Counted from the first letter of the stretch, positions 1 to 5,293 are shown. The stretch is DNA of 7,812 nt from Anderseniella sp. (GCA_013041995.1 JABDRA010000129.1:1-7812); one strand, 5' to 3'. Numbers and translations: made by a program. Notes: generated by a model from the sequence alone, not told the origin.

Positions 1-30
1 CCTGAGCCTGAGCCTGAGCCTGAGCCTGAG
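1..30 (+). repeat. Hexanucleotide tandem repeat (CCTGAG)x5 in ftsY
   Basis: Five perfect copies of CCTGAG encode five Pro-Glu dipeptides in the acidic A domain of FtsY. The array begins at the window edge, so its true length is unknown. The period is six bases, so gain or loss of units keeps the frame and would only change the length of the acidic linker. The following codons (31-51) continue an acidic Pro/Glu-rich theme without the perfect repeat. Confidence 0.95.
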
Positions 31-987
31 ACGGAAGTTGAACCGGAACAGCCGAAAGGCTGGTTTGGCCGGCTGCGTGACGGACTGTCGAAGTCATCCA
101 AATCGCTGTCGACAAACATCACCAGCATCTTCACCAAGCGCAAGCTGGATGCGGACACATTGCAGGATCTGGAAGATGTGCTCATCCAGGCAGATCTTGG
201 AGTTGCCATGGCGACCCGCATCACCGAGCAGGTGGCGCGTGGGCGCTATGACAAGGAGATTGACCCTGCCGAGGTGCGCCAGATCATGGCGGACGAGATC
301 GTCAAGGTTCTGAAACCGGTTGAGATACCGTTCAATTTCGACGCTGAAACACAACCGTTTGTCATTCTGGTGGTGGGTGTGAACGGTGCAGGCAAGACGA
401 CAACCATCGGCAAGCTGGGCGCCATTGCGCAAAGCGAGGGCTTCAAGGTGATGATTGCCGCGTGCGACACGTTCCGTGCTGCGGCAATCGAGCAATTGAC
501 GGTGTGGGGTGAGCGGGTCGGCGCCACGGTGCTGTCACGCCCGACCGGTGCTGATGCTGCCGGCCTGGCCTATGACGCGCTTGAACAGGCTCAGGGAGAC
601 GGCACTGACATATTGATGATCGATACGGCAGGCAGACTGCAGAACAAGGCCGATCTGATGAGTGAGCTGGACAAGATCGTGCGGGTCATCAAGAAGAAGG
701 ATGCAGCAGCGCCGCACGCGGTATTGCTGGTGCTGGATGCCACCACGGGACAAAATGCCGTGTCACAGGCAGAAGTCTTCACCAAGGTCGCCGGCGTAAC
801 AGGTATTATCATGACAAAGCTGGATGGCACCGCGCGTGGCGGCATCCTGGTGGCAATCGCCGAGAAGTTCGGATTGCCGGTTCATGCGATCGGGGTCGGT
901 GAGAAAATTGAGGATCTGCAACCGTTTGATGCGGAAGGCTTTGCCCGCGCCATTGCCGGGGCCGAGGAAGGAAAAGACATTGAGTGA
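1..987 (+). CDS. ftsY: Signal recognition particle receptor FtsY (5' partial)
   Basis: FtsY is the membrane-associated SRP-family GTPase. It pairs with Ffh to deliver ribosome-nascent chain complexes to the Sec translocon. The reading frame is open from the first base, so the start and part of the acidic A domain are missing; 328 residues are visible. Residues 1-17 are a Pro-Glu-rich acidic stretch. GWFGRLRDGLSK (residues 20-31) matches the amphipathic membrane-targeting helix ahead of the N domain. The G domain follows with GVNGAGKTTT (P loop, residues 126-135), DTFRAAA (from 156), DTAGR (from 208), TKLDGTARGG (272-281) and GVGE (298-301). The SRP-type DTFRAAA insertion plus TKLDGTARGG separates it from other P-loop GTPases, and the N-terminal acidic and amphipathic part favours FtsY over Ffh. 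It ends on TGA and overlaps the next gene by 8 bases. The TTG at 160 is not a real start, because coding continues upstream. Confidence 0.97.
   Translation, partial: PEPEPEPEPETEVEPEQPKGWFGRLRDGLSKSSKSLSTNITSIFTKRKLDADTLQDLEDVLIQADLGVAMATRITEQVARGRYDKEIDPAEVRQIMADEIVKVLKPVEIPFNFDAETQPFVILVVGVNGAGKTTTIGKLGAIAQSEGFKVMIAACDTFRAAAIEQLTVWGERVGATVLSRPTGADAAGLAYDALEQAQGDGTDILMIDTAGRLQNKADLMSELDKIVRVIKKKDAAAPHAVLLVLDATTGQNAVSQAEVFTKVAGVTGIIMTKLDGTARGGILVAIAEKFGLPVHAIGVGEKIEDLQPFDAEGFARAIAGAEEGKDIE
964..972 (+). promoter_or_regulatory. Ribosome binding site deciding the TTG start at 980
   Basis: The purine-rich run GAGGAAGGA lies inside the last codons of ftsY and ends 7 bases before TTG at 980. It is the only good Shine-Dalgarno match near the N terminus expected for the YciB/IspZ family, so it supports a TTG start that overlaps the ftsY stop. 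Confidence 0.75.
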
Positions 988-1609
988 GGTTGCCGACAAG
1001 CCGAAAATAAATCCGGTGCTGAAACTGGCGCTGGAACTTGGACCACTGGTGGTGTTCTTTTTTGTGAATGCCAAGGGCGCTGCGCTGATCGGGCGGTTCG
1101 GACTTGAAAACCTGTTCCCGCAACCGATTTTTCTGGCAACGGCAGTGTTCATGGTGGCGATGCTGGCATCGATAGCAGCCAGCTGGATTATCAGCAGGCA
1201 CCTGGCCATCATGCCACTGATCACCGGCGTCGTGGTGCTTGTCATGGGCGGACTGACGCTCTGGCTGCAGGACGACACGTTCATCAAGGTCAAGCCGACC
1301 ATCGTCAACGTGTTCTTTGGTGCGGTGCTTTTGATTGGGCTGGCGTTCGGGCGTTCCCTGCTGGCGTATGTGTTCGACGCTGCATTCGCGCTTGACAATC
1401 AGGGCTGGCGAAAGCTGACGCTTCGGTGGGGGATATTCTTCCTTTTTCTTGCCGGCCTGAACGAATTTGTATGGCGCACCCAATCCACTGATTTCTGGGT
1501 TGCGTTCAAAGTCTGGGGAACGATGCCGCTGACCATGATTTTTGCTCTGGCGCAGTTGCCGTTGATGCAGAAGCACATGCTTCCAGGCCCCGAAGATGAG
1601 CAGATTTGA
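980..1609 (+). CDS. YciB/IspZ-type septation (inner membrane-spanning) protein
   Basis: This is a 209-residue integral membrane protein of the YciB (IspZ, septation protein A) family. In other bacteria the family is linked to cell division and envelope integrity; its biochemical activity is not well defined. Recognition rests on the family-like segments LTLWLQDDTFIKVKPT (residues 92-107) and the C-terminal block around GWRKLTLRWG (142-151), NEFVWRTQSTDFWVAFK (161-177) and WGTMPLTMIF (179-188). Hydrophobic stretches near residues 17-30, 50-71, 77-96, 109-131, 150-164 and 181-195 suggest five or six membrane segments. I chose TTG at 980 because the product then begins MSEVADKPK directly before the first conserved segment, and GAGGAAGGA sits 7 bases upstream. 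The 8-base overlap with ftsY implies translational coupling. An ATG at 824 in the same frame would lie deep inside ftsY and is not credible. Confidence 0.9.
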   Translation: MSEVADKPKINPVLKLALELGPLVVFFFVNAKGAALIGRFGLENLFPQPIFLATAVFMVAMLASIAASWIISRHLAIMPLITGVVVLVMGGLTLWLQDDTFIKVKPTIVNVFFGAVLLIGLAFGRSLLAYVFDAAFALDNQGWRKLTLRWGIFFLFLAGLNEFVWRTQSTDFWVAFKVWGTMPLTMIFALAQLPLMQKHMLPGPEDEQI

Positions 1610-1753
1610 CAGATTTTGGATGACGGGACGTAAATTTGACAAGAAAATGTGAGACATACGGATCAGAATGGTATATGTACTGAGAAGTGTGTACAGTTTG
1701 TGCACATGTGAAAGTTCTAGTGTGATTAACAACAAAGCCGGGGGGCTTATATT
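1610..1753 (+). promoter_or_regulatory. AT-rich leader and control region of the marR gene
   Basis: These 144 bases separate the septation gene from marR and contain no gene. By my count they are about 40 percent GC, clearly below the flanking genes. A weak sigma-70-like promoter may be GTGAGA (1649-1654) and TATATG (1672-1677) with a 17-base spacer, each matching 4 of 6 consensus bases. Small palindromes follow at 1676-1710. A short hairpin covers the ribosome binding site at 1735-1748. No strong terminator for the upstream ftsY unit is visible, so read-through into marR is possible. Confidence 0.4.
1676..1710. promoter_or_regulatory. Candidate operator: clustered TGTAC/TGTGCACA palindromes
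   Basis: TGTAC (1676-1680) and GTACA (1691-1695) form an inverted repeat with a 10-base spacer, 20 bases in total. TGTGTACA (1688-1695) and TGTGCACA (1699-1706) are near-identical 8-mers placed 11 bases apart, one helical turn. CACATGTG (1703-1710) is another perfect palindrome. MarR-family dimers typically bind imperfect palindromes of roughly this size in their own promoter, so autoregulation by the downstream gene is plausible, but it is inferred from position only. Confidence 0.35.
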
Positions 1754-2221
1754 ATGGATGATCGTCCAGATTCAAGCAGTGTGTCGAATACCAACGAAAA
1801 TATAGCGCCGGTCAGCTTTTGGTTAAAGCGCGCCGCTCAATATTCAGCTGATCTATATTCCGATCGCAGAGGGAAATCCGGCCTGACTCAGCGCCAATTT
1901 ACCGTGTTAGAAGCAGTTTTTCACAATGAAGGCCAAAGCCAGACGACGCTGGTAAAGGAAACCGGCATTGATCGCTCGACGCTGGCTGATCTTGTGAATC
2001 GGCTGGAAACCCACGGGTATTTGTCACGCAAGCGCAGTGACAAGGATGCCAGGGTCAACTTCGTTTCCTTAACGGAAGCCGGCCGGGACATGCTGCTGAA
2101 CGCACAACCGCAAGTGTCACTGGTGGACCAGGCGCTCGTCGAAGCACTGCCGGAACGCAATCGAAAAGCGTTCATTGCATCGCTTCAGGTGCTGTCGGAG
2201 AAGCTTGACGAAGCTGAATAA
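1754..2221 (+). CDS. MarR-family winged helix-turn-helix transcriptional regulator
   Basis: The product is a 155-residue DNA-binding protein, the usual size for MarR. After about 20 polar residues, a first helix (about 21-36) likely contributes to the dimer interface. GLTQRQFTVLEAV (43-55) is the typical helix before the reader head. SQTTLVKETGIDRSTLADLV (62-81) contains the helix-turn-helix with recognition helix around 73-82. RLETHGYLSRKRSDKDARV (83-101) into the VSLTEAG segment (104-110) forms the beta wing with the conserved Asp/Arg pair. The last about 40 residues are a dimerisation helix. There is no cysteine, so an OhrR-like thiol peroxide sensor is unlikely. The ligand and targets cannot be read from the sequence. 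The gene stands alone between two conserved blocks, with an AT-rich leader and an AT-richer 5' half, so it may be a later insertion. The start is ATG 1754, with a G-rich run (1740-1745) as the only ribosome binding candidate. Confidence 0.9.
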   Translation: MDDRPDSSSVSNTNENIAPVSFWLKRAAQYSADLYSDRRGKSGLTQRQFTVLEAVFHNEGQSQTTLVKETGIDRSTLADLVNRLETHGYLSRKRSDKDARVNFVSLTEAGRDMLLNAQPQVSLVDQALVEALPERNRKAFIASLQVLSEKLDEAE

Positions 2222-2266
2222 GCGTTCACATTTTCGTGAACACCAGTATCCGGTACCGATATCAAA

Positions 2267-2298
2267 CCCGCTGGCCGGTTATGGCTGGTGGGCTTTTT
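2267..2298 (+). terminator. Probable rho-independent terminator of marR, overlapping the ccmG 3' end
   Basis: On the plus strand, CCCGCTGGCC (2267-2276) can pair over its full length with GGCTGGTGGG (2283-2292), using three G-U wobbles, around a six-base loop. The stem is followed by C and TTTTT (2294-2298). It lies 45 bases after the marR stop. On the minus strand the wobbles become A-C mismatches and there is no adequate T-run, so it should act mainly on the plus transcript. The right arm and T-run lie within the last codons of the convergent ccmG. Confidence 0.6.
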
Positions 2299-2869
2299 CG
2301 ATTGCCGGTATGACCTGTTCACGCAAGGCCTGTGGGCTGATCGGCCCGGTGAACTTGTAGACGATCGTCCCCTCGCCATTGATCACAAACGTTTCAGGTA
2401 CACCATACACACCCCAGTCGACAGCGGCGCGGCCGTTGGCGTCAACACCGACACTTGAGTACGGGTTGCCCAGCGCATTGAGAAACCGCAGTGCGTTTTC
2501 GCGCTGGTCCTTGTAATTGAGACCGGCGAGATCAATGTCGTCACGTTTTGCCAGTTCCATGAGCTGCGGGTGTTCTTCACGGCACGGACCGCACCAGGAT
2601 GCCCAGACATTGACCAGGGTGATCCTGCCCTGGGCCAGGCTGTCCGAGGTGACGCCGGGAACGGCAACTCCATCGATTGTGAGGCCTTCCAGGGCAGGCA
2701 GATCAAATGCCGGGGCCGGCTGGTTGATCAGGGCCGACGGCAGTTTCGAAGGATCTCCACTCTGCAGGCCCGTCATGAAAATGGCGGCGAGGCCTGCGAA
2801 GACCAGTACAGGCACAAGTACCCAGGAGCGGCTCTGCTTCGGCGGGATTTCGGAGACCTGGTTACTCAT
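2279..2869 (-). CDS. ccmG: Cytochrome c maturation thiol:disulfide interchange protein CcmG (DsbE)
   Basis: This is a 196-residue membrane-anchored periplasmic thioredoxin-like protein (also called CycY or DsbE). It keeps the CXXCH haem-binding cysteines of apocytochrome c reduced for haem ligation. An N-terminal signal anchor spans about residues 16-35 after a short cytoplasmic tail. The thioredoxin fold holds the redox motif WCGPC (92-96) and, after GVYG, the cis-proline segment GVPETF (156-161, cis-Pro at 158). NQPAPAFDLPAL (49-60) is the family-typical entry to the domain. It is the last gene of the operon: its ATG overlaps the ccmD stop in an ATGA arrangement, indicating translational coupling. 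AGGA about 11 bases upstream is a weak ribosome binding site. Its 3' end meets the marR terminator on the other strand. TlpA-like thioredoxins are the alternative, but the operon context favours CcmG. Confidence 0.95.
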   Translation of the reverse strand: MSNQVSEIPPKQSRSWVLVPVLVFAGLAAIFMTGLQSGDPSKLPSALINQPAPAFDLPALEGLTIDGVAVPGVTSDSLAQGRITLVNVWASWCGPCREEHPQLMELAKRDDIDLAGLNYKDQRENALRFLNALGNPYSSVGVDANGRAAVDWGVYGVPETFVINGEGTIVYKFTGPISPQALREQVIPAIEKAHQP

Positions 2870-3045
2870 GTTTCGCTTTGTCCTGATGTACGGCGGCGCC
2901 TGGCACCTTCGTCGTCAAGCTGCTTGAGACGCCTGGTCACCGACCGCGCGCGCGCGAAGATCCACAATGCCAGTGCGCCAAGTACAACAAACGTGATCGC
3001 GTAGGATGAAATCACGAAACCCATATGAGGAGCCGAAAAATCCAT
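2866..3045 (-). CDS. ccmD: Haem exporter protein CcmD (59 residues)
   Basis: This is a small single-pass membrane protein that belongs to the CcmABCD complex and is needed to release haem-loaded CcmE. The translation begins MDFSAPHMGFVISSYAITF, and the PHMGFVISSYA stretch fits the CcmD family pattern of a His followed by Phe-Val/Ile and Ser-Tyr. One membrane helix runs over about residues 9-30. It is followed by a highly basic cytoplasmic tail (ARARSVTRRLKQ, then RRRR at about 49-52), as expected for CcmD topology. The gene lies 15 bases after the ccmC stop and overlaps the ccmG start by four bases (ATGA at 2869-2866). AGAGG about 10 bases before the ATG can serve as the ribosome binding site. 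The usual CcmD length is about 45-70 residues. Its position between ccmC and ccmG makes the call firm despite the weak sequence conservation of the family. Confidence 0.9.
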   Translation of the reverse strand: MDFSAPHMGFVISSYAITFVVLGALALWIFARARSVTRRLKQLDDEGARRRRTSGQSET

Positions 3046-3060
3046 GTGCTCAAAGCCTCT

Positions 3061-3795
3061 TCATTGCAGTGCGCCGGTGCGGGCCAGTTCGGTCTGACGG
3101 ATACGGCGGGCGCCGATTTCAGAGCGGATGGCGACCAGGTGCAGGGCCAGGAACAGGAAGCTGTAGGCAAGCCCCATCACCAGCAGGGGCGTCAGGATGG
3201 ACGGGTGGATCGTCGGACCGTCGGTCCGGAACACGCTGGCCGGCTGATGCAGTGAATACCACCAGTCAACCGAGAACTTGACGATCGGTACATTGATAAA
3301 GCCGACAATGGCGACGATTGCAGCTATGCGCGATGCCCGGCGCGGATCGTCTATTGCCTGCCATATGGCCATATAACCCAGATACAACAGCAAGAGCACG
3401 AACATGGAGGTGAGACGCGCGTCCCAGACCCACCATGTGCCCCACATGGGCTTGCCCCACAGTGACCCTGTGGCCAGCGCCAGAAAGCAAAAAGCCGCTC
3501 CAATGGGGGCTGCTGCCTTTGCTGCTATATCGGCGAGCGGATGGCGGAAGACGATACCGATAATACTGGCAACGGCCATGACCGTGTACACCATCAAGGC
3601 AGACCATGCAGCCGGCACATGCACATACATGATGCGCACGGTTTCGCCCTGCTGGTAGTCTGCAGGCGCTCGTGTCAGGCCGAGGAACAGGCCGACGCTG
3701 AACAATGCCAAGGTGATCATCCACACCCATGGCTGAACTGTTGTCTGCAGGCGCATGAAGCGGGTCGGATTGGCAAATCTTTCTATCGAACTCAT
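3061..3795 (-). CDS. ccmC: Cytochrome c maturation haem-handling protein CcmC
   Basis: CcmC is a six-helix inner membrane protein of 244 residues that binds haem at its periplasmic face and attaches it to the chaperone CcmE. It carries the tryptophan-rich WWD signature of the haem-handling family as WGTWWVWDARLTS (residues 118-130). The two external histidines expected to ligate haem lie in YVHVPAAW (His59) and SLHQPAS (His183), close to the positions known for the Escherichia coli protein. Hydrophobic segments lie at about residues 24-40, 63-80, 97-112, 128-145, 157-175 and 202-221. The length matches the family, which supports ATG 3795; AGAG about 6 bases upstream is a modest ribosome binding site. 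A 71-base gap separates it from ccmB, while ccmD follows after 15 bases. The WWD domain also occurs in CcmF and CcsA, but those proteins have more helices, so CcmC is the clear choice. Confidence 0.97.
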   Translation of the reverse strand: MSSIERFANPTRFMRLQTTVQPWVWMITLALFSVGLFLGLTRAPADYQQGETVRIMYVHVPAAWSALMVYTVMAVASIIGIVFRHPLADIAAKAAAPIGAAFCFLALATGSLWGKPMWGTWWVWDARLTSMFVLLLLYLGYMAIWQAIDDPRRASRIAAIVAIVGFINVPIVKFSVDWWYSLHQPASVFRTDGPTIHPSILTPLLVMGLAYSFLFLALHLVAIRSEIGARRIRQTELARTGALQ

Positions 3796-3866
3796 AATAT
3801 CTCTGTAACGCCAGCCATGGGCGTGCGCAATGGTGACGTGGTCACAGGCCGGTCAATCAGCAGTGA

Positions 3867-4535
3867 TCAGCGCATATAGCTGCGCAGGGCCGCAGCGGAG
3901 GCAAACGGCGTAACAACCAAAGCCGCCAACACAATGGCAACCAGGATGATCAGGGCGGTGCCGGAATTATCGATGCCGGACTGGGCGCCTGACGAAGCGA
4001 GTACACCGAATATCATCACCGGCACGTAAAGCGGCAGCACCAGAAGCGAAACCAGCAATCCACCCTGGCGCAGACCGACCGTGATGGCCGCACCCAGGCT
4101 GGCGAGCAGCGACAGCGCCAGTGACCCGGTCACCATGGCAATGCCAAGTGGCACGATGAGTGCTGCATCAAGGTTGAGCAGGAAACCAAATACCGGAGCC
4201 GCGATCGCCAGCGGCAGTCCGGAGGTAAGCCAGTGAACCGACGCCTTGGCCAGCACGACAACCTCCAGCGGTGTCGACGAAAGCGCCATGATTTCCAGCG
4301 ACCCGTCATCATGGTCTGTCTGGTACAACCGGTCAGCGGACAACAGCACCGACAACAGCAATGCTATCCACAAGGCGCCCGGCGCAATGCGCTGTAACAA
4401 TTGCTGGTCCGGACCCAGGCCCAGCGGCAACAGAACAATGACGGTCAGAAAAAAGCCGATTGCCGTGCCGATACTGCCGCCCTGCCGGATGGCGAGGGTG
4501 AAGTCGCGGGCAATAACCGATGTAAAGGCTGACAT
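3867..4535 (-). CDS. ccmB: Haem ABC exporter permease CcmB
   Basis: CcmB is the membrane subunit that works with the ATPase CcmA in the CcmABCD complex. ATP hydrolysis there drives release of holo-CcmE rather than haem export as such. The 222-residue product has the family's pattern: a cytoplasmic start RDFTLAIRQGGSIG, then GLGPDQQLLQRIAPG, the loop LYQTDHDDGSLEIMAL, and the later segment GLRQGGLLVSLLVLPLYVPV. About six hydrophobic segments are spread over the protein. Two adjacent ATG codons (4538 and 4535) could start it. I chose 4535, giving MSAFTSVIARD, because it matches the usual length of about 220 residues. A longer frame back to TTG 4580 would overlap ccmA and is unlikely. The start lies within a few bases of the ccmA stop (4540-4542), so translation is probably coupled. 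No strong Shine-Dalgarno is visible. Confidence 0.95.
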   Translation of the reverse strand: MSAFTSVIARDFTLAIRQGGSIGTAIGFFLTVIVLLPLGLGPDQQLLQRIAPGALWIALLLSVLLSADRLYQTDHDDGSLEIMALSSTPLEVVVLAKASVHWLTSGLPLAIAAPVFGFLLNLDAALIVPLGIAMVTGSLALSLLASLGAAITVGLRQGGLLVSLLVLPLYVPVMIFGVLASSGAQSGIDNSGTALIILVAIVLAALVVTPFASAAALRSYMR

Positions 4536-4539
4536 CATT

Positions 4540-5157
4540 TCATTTGGCCCGGTCCGCAAGTTTGGCAAAATCCAGTACATCGCTCGATTTGACGGGCAAG
4601 TCTATGTGCGTGGAAGCGATAATGATGCCGCCGCTTTCAAGATGTCGGGTCATCATCTGCGCCAGCAGTTTCTGTGATGCGGTGTCCAGCCCGACGGTTG
4701 GTTCGTCAAGCAACCATATGGGTTTTTCAACCAGTGCAAGACGGGCAAGACCCAGCCGGCGCTTTTGACCGGCAGACAGACGCTGGGCCTGAAATTCACC
4801 GAGGGCGTCAAGGTTCATGGCTGTCATCGCGCCTGCCACATCACCGCCGCCGAAGAATCCTGCCCAGAAGCTCAGGTTTTCTGCAACTGACAGATGCAGC
4901 TTGATGGCGTCCTGGTGGGCGATGAAATGCACATGTTCGCCAAGCAGCGCATCTGCGGGCAGGGAGGTCTGTTCAAAAGCCAAAGTGCCGCCGGCAGGTT
5001 CGGCCAGTCCGGCGATAAGACGCAGCAGGGATGTCTTGCCGGCCCCGTTGGGCCCGCGCAACACCAGCATGCGGCCTGCCCGGGCTGTAAAGTCGAGGCT
5101 GGCGAAAACCATCCGCCCGCCGCGCTCACATGCCAGTTGTTGCCCCACAATCCTCAT
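4540..5157 (-). CDS. ccmA: Haem ABC exporter ATP-binding protein CcmA
   Basis: CcmA is the cytoplasmic ATPase of the CcmABCD haem-handling complex and the first gene of this operon. With ATG 5157 it has 205 residues, the usual CcmA size. The nucleotide-binding motifs are in order: Walker A GPNGAGKTS (residues 35-43), a Q-loop glutamine at about 82 (IAHQD), the signature LSAGQKRRLGLARL (127-140), Walker B IWLLDEPTVGLD (147-158) and the switch histidine in ASTHIDL (His184). The signature LSAGQ instead of LSGGQ is typical of CcmA. The N terminus MRIVGQQLACERGGR fits the family and supports ATG 5157 over an in-frame TTG at 5181; neither has a good ribosome binding site. It is followed almost at once by ccmB. 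Its promoter must lie in the spacer shared with acnA, but I cannot identify it. Confidence 0.96.
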   Translation of the reverse strand: MRIVGQQLACERGGRMVFASLDFTARAGRMLVLRGPNGAGKTSLLRLIAGLAEPAGGTLAFEQTSLPADALLGEHVHFIAHQDAIKLHLSVAENLSFWAGFFGGGDVAGAMTAMNLDALGEFQAQRLSAGQKRRLGLARLALVEKPIWLLDEPTVGLDTASQKLLAQMMTRHLESGGIIIASTHIDLPVKSSDVLDFAKLADRAK

Positions 5158-5293
5158 GCGAGCGGTGTTTAGCGCAAACAAACCGCAGTTGAAAGTGATG
5201 TTCTGTGACTTCCTTTGCTATCAGCTACTGGTACTTGACGAAAGATTTGTCTAGAAGACGCCCATCACACAAATTCCACGGAGCCAATACCAG
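5158..5293. promoter_or_regulatory. Divergent spacer between ccmA and acnA
   Basis: These 136 bases must hold the promoters of two divergent units. I see no pair of -35 and -10 boxes that I would defend on either strand. TTGACG at 5235-5240 resembles a -35 box for acnA, but no -10 sequence lies at the right distance. The imperfect palindrome CANNTACNNGTANNTG at 5222-5237 (core TACTGGTA, 5226-5233) is the only notable symmetric element and could be an operator serving either gene. GGAG at 5280-5283 is the probable ribosome binding site of acnA, 10 bases before its ATG. Confidence 0.45.

Noticed and set aside
824..979. Longer N terminus of the septation protein from ATG 824
   Set aside because: It would overlap ftsY by more than 160 bases and add a segment with no family resemblance. 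TTG 980 has a good ribosome binding site and yields the usual N terminus.
809..1735. 308-codon open frame on the minus strand opposite ftsY and the septation gene
   Set aside because: It is antisense to two well-supported genes, its product is rich in His, Gln, Arg and Pro with no recognisable domain, and it fits the shadow frames of GC-rich coding DNA.
2224..2241. GTTCAC / GTGAAC inverted repeat just after marR as a terminator for ccmG or marR
   Set aside because: It has only six base pairs and no T-run on either side. The structure at 2267-2298 is a much better terminator for marR, and I see no good terminator for the ccm operon.
2517..3004. Plus-strand frames opposite ccmG and ccmD (2517-2927 and 2570-3004)
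   Set aside because: They lie antisense to ccmG and ccmD, whose motifs are clear, and have no recognisable content.
4536..4580. TTG 4580 as start of ccmB
   Set aside because: It would overlap the end of ccmA by 41 bases and add residues ahead of the conserved CcmB start. ATG 4535 or 4538 fits better.
5158..5181. TTG 5181 as start of ccmA
   Set aside because: It adds eight residues that do not fit the family start, and it has no ribosome binding site. ATG 5157 gives the usual N terminus and length.
5235..5240. TTGACG as the -35 box of acnA
   Set aside because: No sequence resembling a -10 box lies 15-19 bases downstream, so I do not call a promoter here.
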